Source of the DNA: Centroberyx gerrardi
Lineage: Eukaryota; Chordata; Actinopteri; Beryciformes; Berycidae
Direction: 5' to 3'
Length of the DNA stretch: 64,000 nt
Assembly (NCBI RefSeq): GCF_048128805.1
Contig: NC_136013.1
Coordinates: forward strand, 3,452,043-3,516,042
This document shows, one piece after another, positions 1-12,557 of this stretch. The translations under genes were made by a program, and so were the position numbers. The notes under the pieces were generated by a model that made no database searches, was not told where the DNA came from, and saw only the letters and a list, made by a program, of their open reading frames with translations. Within the stretch, counting starts at the first letter, position 1. The number at the start of each line of letters is the position of its first letter.

Positions 1-2138
1 TGCCACGGTAGCCACAGGCCTTACAGGAGTTGCCGATGGTTTGTTTCTTGGGATTGACATGCTGTGGGGAAAGTCAAATAAATGCAAATTCTTATAGAAG
101 GACAACAGCAGCTTAACGTTCCAGTCAAATAAACCGCTCTGAGGAAATCTGCTTTTTTTTTCCTGCCTCCAAAATATTTTCTGTTTTAAGGATATAGCCA
201 ACACTCTTATATATAGTGACTTTGGGTTTGACAGAATAAGCTTAATTTTCTTGATCATTATAATTATGCAAGAGTCAAAACATCCTCGAGGATCCACAGA
301 ACGATCAGGTACGATAGTGAAGTGCTTGGTAAAGAAATAAGAGACAGGGAGAATTGCCTTTTACTTATAAAAAAGGTGAATAGTCATTTAAAAATTGTCA
401 AATAAACCATTATGCTTTACTTGGTTTCTTTGGGTTCTTAAACATTTTTCCTTTCACAATTATTCCAGATGTAATTTGGCAACTAAAACTCACGATATGT
501 GAAATGACAAGAACAAAAAGGAGGTGTCATTTTATTGGAACGGAGCCATTTGTGTAATTGGAAACTTGAAGACCTGGAGACAATGAAATTCACACTTCAC
601 AAGACCTGCCTAAAGACGCGGTGAAACATTTACCAGATCAGTTTCAGGGTTGTCACACTCGGGACACAGCACAAATTTTCTGATGAATCCATCAAGCATG
701 TCCTGCAACTTGTTCGCCTCGTGGGATCCGTTGACGATGTAGCGGTCGTTCTTGGCATCAAACTGGGTCTGAGCACCGAGTTCACAACCAAAAAACTTGG
801 TCGGGTCTGTGGAGGAGGTCAGGGTTAACAATACAGTCTCAATGAAATGAAAAATAACTTCTTCACCTTGTTAGCCTATTCTCCATATGATGTATATCCA
901 TTTAACAATAAAGGCTACTTACTTCCTAGAAAATGGCATATTTTTATTAGTTACTTCATGGTGGACCAGTAGGTTTTCATAAAATTTTCAAACAATATTA
1001 TGTCACAGATTTTTGACCTACAACTTCCAAAATGACTGTCAATATTTCCTTTTGCTAAAACTGGTGGCTGAATTTATTCTTTTTGAATAATCTGGAACTC
1101 ATGAAGCTGAAGATTATGCACAAAGCATTTTTGATCTTTGGAAAAGTCCATCCCTGTGTTTTATCTTTCCCCAACATCCTATTTAAAAAAAGATACCATT
1201 AAAATGACTTTTCCATGTGATATTAAAAACTTCATATGCCGTATTTCATATACAAGGCAGCATTTCCACTGAATTGTTTGGTGGCAGTGAAGAGCAGAAC
1301 TTTGTTCTGGAGCCCAGGTTTGTTTGCCTGTTGTGTCAAAGGTAAACTTGTTTGGTAATATCTATTAGAATAAAGCAAATTTACTTTAATTGCCACATAC
1401 TGTTGAAGTGAACAGTAAGGTCAGATGATAGTGATTTAGCAGCGGTGGGCGACTGCTGCTGAATGAAATTAATTTAGTCTCCAGTAACAGTTAAGATGAA
1501 ATTGTAAACTTTACAATAACACTCATTCTGGTGTTTGGTTGATCCCCAGGTACAAAATGGCTACCGGTGCATTTTCCAAAGTGATGGTTAAACACAAAAC
1601 AAATGGAGGGATTGAGACAGAAGACGCTAGACATGGTGTGACTTACATGTTGGAGGCCTGTTCAATGCCTTTGCAACATCAACCATGTTGACAATGACCG
1701 TCTTGATTCCATTCCCTTTGCCTTCAACCTGAGAGGAGAAACACACGAACAGAATAAAGACCATCAATGGAAGAAGTCAAAGCTCAAAATAACTGATTCA
1801 AGGCCCATTCACATATAGAACAATAACTATAAAATAACTATGAATTGTTCCAAGTAAATAGTATAACTGTGTTTCTACTACAACGATACCTATAAAAACA
1901 TCCAAAACTATATTTTTGGTGCGATCTCAGAGAGATTTTTTGGATGCAGAGACAACGATAAAACATGTTCAACCAATCAAATTAAAATTCTAAGAAAGAA
2001 AGTGAACGGGCCTTAAGATTTAGGCTAAATTACAAAGTAAAAACCATCATGTGACGCGATCTCTACCTTGGCAATCAGACGGGGCATCTTGTAGCGATAG
2101 AACTGGTCTGACACGCTGCGGTTGACGTTGACAGACAT
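1..2138 (-). CDS. eif5: eIF5, eukaryotic translation initiation factor 5 (N-terminal part; continues beyond the left edge)
   Basis: eIF5 is the GTPase-activating protein for eIF2 in the 43S/48S preinitiation complex. Coding exons on the minus strand are 2138-2067 (72 nt), 1728-1647 (82 nt), 806-634 (173 nt) and 61-1 (partial). All have GT-AG borders and compatible phases and give about 129 residues. The protein starts [20 protein letters not shown], where Arg15 is the catalytic arginine-finger position of the family. The zinc-binding pairs FVLCPEC and NSCKACGY are both present, and the read stops just after that domain, before the C-terminal W2/HEAT domain. A splice acceptor at 2158-2157, 18 nt upstream of the ATG, implies that the start codon lies in the second or a later exon, with a non-coding first exon upstream. 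Recognition is near certain. Only the 3' half is missing, and it lies outside the window. Confidence 0.96.
1800..2014. mobile_element. MITE with imperfect terminal inverted repeats, in eif5 intron
   Basis: The left end reads AAGGCCCATTCAC and the right end GTGAACGGGCCTT, which match as inverted repeats at 12 of 13 positions. The interior has runs such as AACGATACC and CCAAAACTATATTTTTGG and no coding potential. A related copy with similar termini and similar interior is at 60219-60499. This is a short non-autonomous DNA element. The superfamily was not determined because no clear target-site duplication was seen. Confidence 0.65.
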
Positions 2139-2159
2139 TTTGGCTGGATGTTAGCACTA

Positions 2160-4539
2160 TCAGTAAGATAAAAGGATCTTGAATGGGGATTTTTCGGGAT
2201 CTTCTGTCTGGAAAAGAGGGGATGACATAAACGACTGCAAGCGTGCTCGGTCTCTGACATGAAAAACGCTGTGCCGCTGTGGCCGCAAGCTCCTTGCTTG
2301 AAGGCTAGATTTCCACCACACAGGTTCCAACGGCTGCGCAACAGCTCTGCAAGAGGAGAGGGACACGGGTTAGGAAAAACCACCAAGCAATATTTAATTT
2401 ATAAAAATAAATAAATAAAAATAAAAAATTCAGCTGCAACTCCATGTATGTTCTGTCCAACCTGACTGAATACCGAATGTATATTTGCAGAAGTGGGATG
2501 AATAATTATCAATTGTATGTCTTGTATTGAATGTGAGGTCGTCCCTGTGCCATGAGTCAGTGGGGCTGGGCCATAAATCAATATAGTTTCATATTGTGAT
2601 GATATGGTGACTTTGGGATATTGTGACACACAATTCTGCTGTTGAATTGATGATAACATGCACATTTTATTTAAAAAAGCCAAAAAATTTAGATTTAAAT
2701 TTTAAGGAATATTATTAGAAAATGTCAGTTTTGTTTGACATCACAGCTAGCATTACCATTCGGTTCAATAGGATGAACATTAATTTGATTTAGGCTAACG
2801 TGATTTTGCATTCATAAGCCACATTGCGATATGTGGTATATCAATATTGTATAAAAAAAATATTGATTGTGATACTGATGTGCCAGCCCTGTGTGCCAGT
2901 ATGCAATTGTGTTACGGCAACTGTTATGTCTACACCAATGTCACCAAGACAAACTCCAGCATATTTATTTATTTATTTATATTAATTATTGATTTCAATT
3001 ATTTGTATTCTTACAGCTTATCACCCCACCAAACACAGCTCACAGGATGCCCACCGTCAATATGTTAATTCCTGTACTAATGCCTCCATTTAGCCAGCCC
3101 AAGCAGAGTTATGACACAGCTACTCCAAACCAGAAAGGGAGACAAAATGTCAGCACAGAGGATCCTGAGACTCACGCTTACATTTTAGGCATTCAGCTGA
3201 TGCTTGGATCCAGAGAATCTTAGGATGCATAAATCCCTTGATTGCTGACATTAAAAGTAACCAAAAGTAAGGGGGGAAAAGTGCTAGAAAACACATTTGA
3301 CAAATATCCATGTTTTCCTAGAATGAGCAAGCATGACAGAGAAGCCCAGAGAAAAGTAGTAAGAACCAGGGAGAAAGCTAGATGTTTTTGCCCCCAGCAG
3401 CCATTTATACATATAAAATGGCTTTGTTAGAGCCCTTTGTCTTAAATGCAGGCCTCTGGCTTTAGTCAAATAAGGCCTGCTACTGTTAATAGGTCACAAA
3501 CAGGGGCCTGACTGCTGCCAGAGAACTCCCTCCCTGCTGTCGGCTAACACTGCACAGCGCTGAGACCCAGACTCTTAATCGTTTCACAGCCATGTCAATA
3601 TAATTAAATACTCTTTGACTTAGTGAGTCATAACTAGTTTCTCAATGACACACGGGTCTCCGGTCAGGAGGCGGCTCAGGAGGGCAGAGGTCGAGCCTAT
3701 TTCAGGAGGAAGCTAGCCTGCTGGCTGCTTGGTGCATAGTGCGTCATGAAGCAGAGGCTGAACACTCACTGCACACGAGTGATGGAATAGGGAGACGCCA
3801 TTTTGATACCGTTGCACAGAAACATGGCATATTGTACGATAACGCAACCATCGCTTCGTTAATTTAGACAAAATACATATATACACAAAATATATCGTCA
3901 AACCCAAAAATTTAGAATAAAAGAAATAGGATCAAACTCTTACCGTTTTCGCAAAACAAAGACATAAACACAACGCTGATCGTCCAAGAGGCGCAGTGAA
4001 GGGTTGTCGATCGCTGGTGGTTGTTATATTGATTGTAGCAAGGTGGTTATTTGTTTCTTGTTTTCAAAGATGCAGAGTTGCACGCCAAACGTCCGAACAA
4101 TGCAGGTGCCAGGCTCACAAAGAAGGAATATCTGGAACGTCCTCGGGGTTTGGGGACCTTGGAAAATAAGCGTATTGTTATCCATACAAATTGTGGGCTA
4201 AAATGCTAGCATCATCAGGTGTGACAGATAGCGTTAACTGGGCGACGCTAAAGTTCATCGGGTGGATGGCTCAATCGTCAAGTACAGTGGCGTAGATAAA
4301 TAACTCAACAAACTATGCCACAAAACAATCCCTTTAACCTTCCGTTATGCCAAATAAAATTAGCTTCGACATGGTATGAAGGTAGCCAGCTGTTAACTGG
4401 CTCGAGTTACACGTGTTTCATCCCCCAAAACCCAAAATTGTGACAATATATAATCAGAAACTTACAATCCATAAATCCCACGACTAAAGTTATCTATACG
4501 GTGGTAGAAGTAAATCTTAACTCCAACTACAGTTTCAAT
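2160..4539. other. eif5 5' non-coding region and upstream intron; no gene recognised
   Basis: This 2.4-kb AT-rich stretch lies between the first coding exon of eif5 and its likely promoter. It is probably the 5' UTR intron of eif5. It contains ATAAATA-type low-complexity runs near 2400-2430 and 2961-2985. No exon with recognisable coding content was seen on either strand. Confidence 0.5.
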
Positions 4540-4935
4540 TTTAGTCGTGTCCGTTCTGAAAACTCAATCGCTGATAGAGCTCCAGGAAATAGTCAGAGCC
4601 AAGATGCTAAGCAAGCCAGTTGACGTCCCGTAGCTGCACTAGCTTGAAAGCTAACGGTAACGTTAGCTACCAGCATCGTCAAACATCGTCGACGCTGTCG
4701 GATGAAGAGACGATGAAGATACAGCGAACTTAATGTTGGCTAGCTAGCTACCCTTCTCTGTAGAATTACGACCAACGATCTGTTATCCACGTCGTGATGT
4801 GAAGAAAAAAAAATATGATGAAATTTGTTTCGCATCTTACCTCTCGAATGTTCTGCGAAATACTGCTGCTCACGTCGCTTTTACTAACGAGTGTCAAGCC
4901 AGCAGAAACAAACAGGATAAGACTTCCGGTGAGAT
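4540..4935 (-). promoter_or_regulatory. Candidate eif5 promoter / non-coding first exon region
   Basis: CpG dinucleotides become denser here than in the flanking AT-rich DNA. The segment holds a CRE-like TGACGTCC near 4621 and a CTTCCGG ETS-type core near 4923, both common in housekeeping promoters. It lies upstream of the eif5 coding start on the minus strand and about 1.1 kb from the divergent vps29 start. The exact transcription start and the donor of the first exon could not be fixed from sequence alone. Confidence 0.35.
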
Positions 4936-5929
4936 TATTTATTTTAAAATAAAAGTCCGCCCGACAAACCCATTACCAGGCTCTCAGAGATAAAAAGTAT
5001 CAAGGGTAAAAGATTGAAAATATTTAAGGGGCAACTGTGGTAAATTAAAGGTCATTTTTTTCTCAGCTGATATATAAATACACACATAGCTACAATTTAT
5101 GTACAAAAAGAGCATACATGTATTCAACAAGCAAAGAGCTAAAAACACAAACTCATACCAAACAACTTGTAAGGATGAATCATCAGAAACAAGTGCATTT
5201 AAGCCCATTGCATCATAGCAATTATTTCTTCTGGCTTTTTACTGCAGCCAGCAGTTGCCAAAATCGATGTCAAGACAGCATATACTGTAAGTTCAAGACA
5301 CAAACAGCCCAAAAGAACTTGGAAAAGACATTTGCTGTCAGAAAATAGTGAGTTCGCTGCATAGAAAATGTGGCCTTAATTTGAATATTATCTGTGAGGT
5401 AATATGAGGAATAGAAAAGTAGGACAGCAGTATTAACATCTTTCCAAGCAGTCTGGTATTGGTCTTGTTTCTACAGCTTTTTGTAATCCTATCTATGCCG
5501 CCTGTTTGAACTTTAATGAGTCTGTGCATTTGTAGCTCTTATTTCCTTACAAGTAGCATATGAACCAAGGCCACCAGCACAGACCACCATGTGTCAATGG
5601 CCTTAAATTGACTTGTTTATCATAGTACATGTAGTAGTTTTGTACGCGTTTCGTTACAGTCGTGAAATATATCTTTGTCTAGCCCTTTTGCAAGGTCAGA
5701 AATACTATTTGAAATCAGAAAATACCATTAACCATATCTCTTTTGTATCTATACTACAGTTTATGTTCAATCTAGGGGATTCAACTGTATATTTTTATAG
5801 GATTTTTGCTGCGCTCCTCTCCCAATTCGTTTTATAATGTTTCCTCGCTTTTATTATGAAAGCAACATCGCCAAACAGGAAGTTAAACATCTATTATCGC
5901 CTGCGAAATTGACAGATCTCATACTGAAT

Positions 5930-6018
5930 GCGTTCTGTTTTTTCATTGGCTGGGGAGTTGACGCTGTACGTGCGTAGACGCTTCCTGAACTTGACTAGCA
6001 GAAACAGCAAAATAGAAG
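5930..6018 (+). promoter_or_regulatory. vps29 proximal promoter / 5' UTR
   Basis: An inverted CCAAT box (CATTGGCTGG, about 5943-5952) lies some 70 bases before the vps29 ATG. It is followed by a CG-containing stretch and a CTTCCTG ETS-like core. The position directly before a one-codon first coding exon fits a TATA-less housekeeping promoter. The transcription start was not determined. Confidence 0.4.
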
Positions 6019-9000
6019 ATGGTGAGTATGAAATGGCGAAAAGGCCCTGTTTTCCCTTATTTACAGGCGGCGTTTCGAGCACTTTGGTTGCATGACGTTG
6101 CTGAGACTAGTTGCTGATTTAATGAAAAGTGCCCACAAGTCTTCAGCACGGCCGGAGAGGCTCAATTGTAGGGTTTTATTTCAGGTTAGCAAACCAAGTA
6201 GAGCACCATTCCGAGATGGATCAACGGTCACATGACAGCTGAGTAGTAGTCACAAAAATGCGATGCAACAAGCTTTCAAGCACCCCTGAAATCACTCTTT
6301 TCATTTGCACGGTGGTCTTTCAGTTTGTCGTTTATGTTCATCAACCATTCTTATTGTTTGTTGGATTAAAAACACACGATTTTGACTTTTTGCTGCTTCC
6401 CAACCAGTTAGCTAGCTAGGCTAACAGGCTAACAGCTATTTTTTTCCCCCTGTCAGTCACTTTACTGTGCAACAGGGTTGACGTTTATCCCCTAATTATT
6501 AACCGATACTATAACTGAGATTTAAGTATAGTCAACTAGTTAGGCAAAACACCTTTTTTCCCAGTCGAGACTAGAATTACTGATTCATTCACTCACTCAT
6601 TCATTCATTCTCTATCTCTCTCTATTTCTCTCTCTGGCTTCTCTCTGTCTTACTGTTAAACACACAAACGGCTACACAAATATATTATCATAAGATGCAC
6701 AGCAGGTTGGAGCGAGATATTTGTTAAGAAAGCATATTTTTACACTGTTTTAACCTAGTTAGCTGATTGATTATATCTGGATTCAAACCAATACTTCAAT
6801 CTGCCTCACCACATGGTTTTGCATTAATTCCTTCTCACTCAGGCGAACACCATACATTTGCTTTATTGTAATCACTAACCAGCAACCATTAACATTTGAT
6901 TTAACCACATTGTCATTTAACTTTTCTTATGTGTTCGGAATGATTCAAATCTGTCTACTTAATCCATTCACTTTTTTTTAAATTTCTAATTTCAGTTTTC
7001 CCCTCTTGTCCCAACTGTTTTTCTTGTCTTAATTTTTCTTTGATCATGCCTCATGTCGTTCTCTCCACGCACACCCTGCCTTCCTCCCTCTCTCACCCGC
7101 TCTCCTCCCACCCCTCCTTGCCTGTCTCCAATCAACCAGGCTGGTCACCGGGTAAGTTGCCCTCGCTCTGTGTTGGATCCCTGTTCTCTGCTCGCTCCCC
7201 TGCCTTGCACACTAACATGGGGTTGGGGTCGGGGTCGGGGTCGGGGTTGGGACGGCACAGCGGTGGAGGTTTGCTCTTACTGGGTCACACAGCACTATAC
7301 CAACAGCTGCTGATACAGTAACTGCAGTGCGGTGATGTTGTGCTTGGCAGGCGTTGATGCTTTAACTATATTTGCACTCAGCTGTGATCCTAAATAATAA
7401 TAATTATAATGAACTCCTCATCTAGCCAAAATAATCCACAATAGAAGCCAGTGTAGGACATTTAAAGATCCCATATTGTTCAGTTTTCATGATTTGTTTT
7501 CAAATACACTATGGCTCAGGATAAGAGTAATGTTCTGATGATGTTTTGCAAATTTAAAAGGGTATTAATTAAAAGTCCTTACAGGCAGAACAGTCAAAAT
7601 ACTGGACCCTGATTGGCCCGACAGCAGCAGCTCCTCTACTTCAAATGGCCGGATTTCAGTAATTCTTGTTAATCTGAGGAGTTAATCTGAAACTGCCTGG
7701 AAAAAAAGGGATGAATTTTTGAAAATGCAATAACTTTAGATTTATCCACTCAAACAAATACATTTTTTAACAGTGTCTTTAGCATTTTTGATCACATATG
7801 TATATAAATAGAGGAAGATAGATTTCCTATAATAGGGCCCCTTTAACTTTGGATGTACAGTTGCTGGTTCATCCCAAAATTCACCAGCTATTTTCACCGT
7901 TTTATCAGCCAAACACATATTTGGCGCAGGATAGGATCTCCAAATGGTGGTTTGTTACCTGCCAGACTGTCTGTCAGAGTAGACAAACATCCTGACCAAT
8001 ATTTACCAGCATTTGGCTGCTGGCTGGTAATTATTTCAACCCTGATAGGAGCGATTAGGTTATTCATGGGTTTTATGTTTAATATGGAGCCTCAGGTTTG
8101 TGGATGTTTATCTTTATTGATCCCTTGTGTTGTGTGAAAATAGGATTATCTCTCTTATGTCCTACGCCAGATATCGAGTGTCTAAGATTCATCTGTTCCC
8201 CATTGGTGATGATCATATTTTTGTCATCACGTGGATATTCAGTTCTCACATTCTTTGTGACTTAGTTTGAATATTGACACTCAATATCCCAGAGCCCTTA
8301 TGCTTTTTGCTTACATCCATTGCTTATTCACCAGTTAAAATCTCCCTATAAACTGTATGAATTTAATTTTGGTTTGCGTTGATGACATTTTTGCATTATC
8401 TACTGTATTGCCGTGATCTGGACTTGGCTATTGTTTGTGTGTAGTAACATCAAACTAGCTAAAATCTTGACATGAAACAATAACACTAACCAAGGTGTAA
8501 AATAGTCCTGGTGGATTCTGTGTACATTATCTTCTACTGCAGAAATGACCCGCGGCGTCCAGCAGGGTTCTGTCCTAGGCCCCCTCCTTTTTTCACTATT
8601 TACATGCCACAACAACATGGTCTAACTGTCCCAGGCTTCGCTGGTGGTTTACTAACTGACCTGTGTGTCTGTGCGATGCCGTCAGTTGGTCCTGGTGTTA
8701 GGTGACCTGCACATCCCCCACCGGTGCAACACCCTGCCAGCCAAGTTCAAGAAGCTGTTGGTCCCGGGGAAGATCCAGCACATTCTCTGCACGGGAAACC
8801 TCTGCACCAAGGAGAGCTATGACTACCTGAAGACCCTCGCTGGAGACGTCCACATAGTCCGAGGAGACTTCGACGAGGTCTGTGTGTGTGTTTATACACA
8901 ATAGAACAGCTCTTAAAAAAAAAACACCTCCCAAACATAAAGAAGGAAGAACACTTGTGTGCTTCCCCTATAAATACATGTCTTTGCTGCTTTTTTCCTG

Positions 9001-10825
9001 TTAATTTCCATAATCCATTCATTTGTACTAGCCCAAAGAAGGAAATTCTGTTGACCAAGAACAAATATGAAAAACAAGACACACAAGAACAGACAATGCA
9101 TTATCATATTAATTGGGCTGGCTGTGTAAGTGCAAAGAGGGATATTTTAGCTGCTTATTAAATAGCCACTGACCAGTCTCGAAGCTTCCCTACGTCTCAA
9201 TACTGTACCACCCAGTCCTGCTGAATTTTTACAGAATTTTACAATAAGAAGTTCTCAACTCAAAACAATACAAAAAGTTATAAATTACACGACAGAATAT
9301 TTAATTACAAGGAGGAATGAAATCGAGCCATCGTCAGTTACCTAGACTGATCGCAGTGTAATGAACTTGTAATTACTCCCTCTTTGCAAATTATCTTTTA
9401 CCCACCTAGTTCACAACTTTTAGCAATGATCACATTTGAGTACTGACACCTGTTAATGCAGTGGCTCTCACCCATGTGCCTTCGAAGCCCGAGAGTCTGC
9501 AGGTTTTCATTCCAATCAAACACTACAGCAGCTGATTTCTCTGATTAGTTCCTCCTCTGTGGTTGAAGGTGTGTAAATCAGTGAAATCAACTGCTGTAGT
9601 GTTTGGTTGAAGTGAAAACCTTTAGCTTTGGGTCTCGATGGCACCTGGAAGTACTGCATTAATATAACTGAAGAACGGTCAAATGGATAACAACAGTATA
9701 CAAACCTCCAGCTGATTTCTGGAACATGAGTGATAATTTTCTTCACAGTATACAAACCTCACTTCTTGCCCTCTTACCCCCTGCAGAACCTGAACTACCC
9801 GGAGCAGAAGGTGGTGACGGTGGGCCAGTTCAAGATCGGTCTGATCCACGGCCACCAGGTGATCCCCTGGGGCGACATGGCCAGCCTGGCGCTGCTGCAG
9901 AGGCAGCTGGACGTCGACATCCTCATCTCCGGGCACACACACAAGTTCGAGGCCTTCGAGAACGAGAACAAGTTCTACATCAACCCTGGTTCTGCCACCG
10001 GAGCCTACAACGCACTGGAAAGGTAGAGGAGCCGTTCACACTGTTCGCTTTTTGCTTATGTCTGATTTTTTTGTTTTTTTGGATGACTGTTCATATCTAT
10101 TCTTCAATGTAACCCATATCCAATACCAATATGAGCTGATAGAGATGTCGGAAAGAGAAGCAGGCGCAGAGTAACAGTAATGAAAGATATCACATCTGTT
10201 TTTGTGCCTACACGTCTCCCACTTGTTTCCAACACATTTCAGTTACAGTATGTGCCTTCAAGTTCCCCAAATACCAATCACATTTCTCTTTCTTTCCATT
10301 GTGGTGTCTCAGCCAAGCTGCTGTGTCGCTGACATATAACACTGACATATTCTAATTTAATCGTGCAAGTCACATGTAGGTCGCGTGCTTCGGGATCCGA
10401 TTTTGTAGTCCAGATCAGAATTTAAAAACTGTGACTTTTTGTTGTTCACACTCATTAGGAAACACCAGATCTGCGTCATGTGAGGGGGAAAATTACAATT
10501 TCAGCTGCAGTGTGAACACAGCCTTTACTTGCCAAGTACCTTAAATATATAAATACTTAAAGACATTGGATATTGACAGTAACACAGTACTGACACACAA
10601 GGTATAAGACCTCACATACAGTGCAACACACACAATAAACAGTATGTTATACATATTGATCCACAAATATTTATTAAGGATTCACTCTCTCTCCTCTCTC
10701 CTCACAGCAACATCATCCCCTCTTTTGTATTAATGGACATCCAGGCGTCGACTGTGGTGACGTACGTTTACCAGCTCATCGGAGATGACGTCAAGGTGGA
10801 GAGAATCGAGTACAAGAAATCTTAA
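6019..10825 (+). CDS. vps29: VPS29, retromer/retriever subunit (complete)
   Basis: VPS29 is the metallophosphoesterase-fold scaffold subunit of the endosomal retromer (with VPS35/VPS26) and of retriever. It is generally considered catalytically inactive and acts as a docking platform. Coding exons are 6019-6021 (the ATG only), 8686-8877, 9787-10022 and 10708-10825 (stop at 10823-10825). Phases are consistent and the product is 182 aa, the usual VPS29 length. Fold motifs are [41 protein letters not shown] and [10 protein letters not shown], and the C-terminus is [14 protein letters not shown]. An optional 12-nt exon at 7140-7151 adds four residues (186-aa form). The gene is convergent with fam216a downstream, as in human. 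A G-rich tract begins right after the stop codon, and an AATAAA lies at 11256. Confidence 0.97.
7140..7151 (+). CDS. vps29: VPS29 alternative 12-nt microexon (AGHR)
   Basis: The microexon is GCTGGTCACCGG, preceded by a CAACCAG acceptor and followed by a GTAAGT donor. Between the ATG-only exon and the exon at 8686 it adds Ala-Gly-His-Arg after the initiator Met and keeps the frame. Human VPS29 has the same MAGHR-versus-M isoform choice, so this is a conserved alternative exon. A pyrimidine-rich CT tract precedes the acceptor. Confidence 0.85.
7215..7252 (+). repeat. (GGGGTC/GGGGTT)n G-rich tract in vps29 intron
   Basis: Repeated GGGGTC units lie about 65 bases after the microexon donor. There are at least five G4 runs with 2-nt loops, so a G-quadruplex is possible in DNA and in the sense-strand pre-mRNA. 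It could influence use of the microexon, but this is inference. Confidence 0.6.
8541..8612 (+). mobile_element. Fragment of a LINE reverse transcriptase (L2/CR1-type) in vps29 intron
   Basis: The plus strand encodes [18 protein letters not shown]. This matches the conserved reverse-transcriptase palm motif G[15 protein letters not shown] of fish L2/CR1/Rex LINEs. Only about 25 codons are recognisable. It ends about 75 bases before the acceptor of vps29 exon 8686-8877. It is a non-functional remnant. Confidence 0.7.
9501..9621. repeat. Foldback repeat, arms about 39 bp, in vps29 intron
   Basis: Left arm 9501-9539 (AGGTTTTCATTCCAATCAAA...) is repeated inverted at 9582-9621 (...GGTTGAAGTGAAAACCT) with a few mismatches and a loop of about 42 nt. 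A single-arm relative occurs near 50731-50768. It is a short palindromic MITE-like element. Confidence 0.65.
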
Positions 10826-10827
10826 AG

Positions 10828-10912
10828 GGCGGCGTGAAGAGGGAGGGGGGGGGAGGGGGAGGGGGGTGAGGAAGAGGGGAGGGGAGGGAGGGGAGGGAGG
10901 GAGGGGGGGGTT
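10828..10912 (+). repeat. Poly-purine G-rich tract in vps29 3' UTR
   Basis: Starting three bases after the vps29 stop codon, about 85 bases are almost pure G and A with many G3-G9 runs. The tract is on the sense strand, so an RNA G-quadruplex in the 3' UTR is plausible. It may also be a low-complexity expansion without function. Confidence 0.7.
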
Positions 10913-11255
10913 AGGGTCCCTCCTCGGCTATGCGTATTGTTTCATTCCTTTCCACCGCGGGCCGCAGCCCCGTCACCACAAAGTTAATGCTGTAACAAAC
11001 TGTTTGCTAACTTAACTCTAAAAAAAAAAAATAAGTATGTATTATATCGTTTATATGTTATCAACGTTTGCTTGTATCCAAGCTATCATTTGGTAACTTT
11101 AGAGAATGCAATAATGTCACATGTATTTGTAATCAAAAGAAATATTTGGTGCCATTTTTATTTTTTATTTTTTCCCCCTTGTCATGTCCAGTACATGTAA
11201 CCCGCAGGCCTTTAGTTTGCTGTAGTCGGCCTTCTTTCAGTCATTTATTTCCCAA

Positions 11256-11261
11256 AATAAA
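11256..11261 (+). terminator. vps29 polyadenylation signal AATAAA
   Basis: A canonical AATAAA lies about 430 bases after the vps29 stop codon. A T- and GT-rich stretch follows within 40 bases. It is the first canonical signal downstream on this strand. Confidence 0.6.
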
Positions 11262-11269
11262 CTTCTAAT

Positions 11270-12504
11270 TTCACTCATCAGTTGTTTTTGTGTAAATTGT
11301 GTCTGTAGCATGATATGAATAATACATAATTGGTAATATTGTGATTGAAGTAGTAAGGGCAGATCATGTTCAGTTTATTATGGAAAATTGTCTGTTTTTA
11401 ACTCACAATGATACACAAAGTGGAAATAAACTACAGTTCGTGTAACACTTAAATAGCAAAGGACATCACTGTCAGGAAAATGAAAAGTAAATACATTAAA
11501 AATAATAAATAAATGAATACCAGTGCACAAAAGAGCACAAAACAAAACCATAAAAATAGAAAATTAAAGAATGCAAACAATGGGACACAATTCAGTAGAA
11601 ACAAAACCATAAAGGCAACTAATGTCTTTTTTTAAAATAGATGTTGGTTTTGCCAGCCTGATCTCCTTGGACCGGGTCTTTCCAAAACCAGTTCATACCA
11701 GCTGAAACATGTTGAGAATTTAAGGCTTACAACCTTTAAGTTGCACTAGACAAGACTTCTGTGTAAAACCACGCCCGTCTTATCAGTCTAAAACACAAAG
11801 TGGGGCTGCAGCGTCCCGTCCCGTCCCGTCCCGTCCCGTCCCATCCCGTCCCGTCCCACTGACTGAGACGCTGCAGATTCACCCCGTCTGCCCAGATGAA
11901 ATCCTGCATGTCGGGTTAGGACACTGGCAGGAAATCCTCCAGGCACACAGGAGGTGATGGACAGAAAGTTACAAGCAAAATACAAAACTTCCTCCTAAAC
12001 AGCAGCAAGCAAAAGAGCGCTCCGTCCAGAGAGAGATGGACTGGACCTCTCCTCCTCCTCCACCAGACACTAAGAAGAAGAGATTTAGGTCTTTATAGCA
12101 GAGAATCCACTGATGTTGACAGTCCAATGTAATAAAAATATAAATTCTCAGTTCTATTCACAATTATACAATAAACCCTTCTTATGAAAAGTAAGAAATA
12201 TCTGCTGCTGTTCGTATATGGTTGATTTTAAAGTCATAAATATACAAATGATTTTGGATGTGGCCGTTCCAACGAGTTAAACATGTTAACGCTTCCAATT
12301 TGCAGAAACAAGATCCTGTTGTTCAGCTTTCTCCAATATAACGTGAACGCAGCATTACTGACGTCGTGTGACATGACTTCTGGGTAATGAAGTCCTTCAA
12401 ACTTTCAAGACTTCAATCAGTTATCACTCGCTGCCACTCGGGGCCGCCAACGTGCGAAGTTGCCCAATGCAGATGATTCCCAACAACTACAACAAGGTTG
12501 GGAG

Positions 12505-12557
<53 letters not shown>

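Noticed and set aside
9726-10112. 128-codon open frame over VPS29 exon 9787-10022
   Set aside because: It is a shifted frame of the exon. The true frame encodes the VPS29 core.
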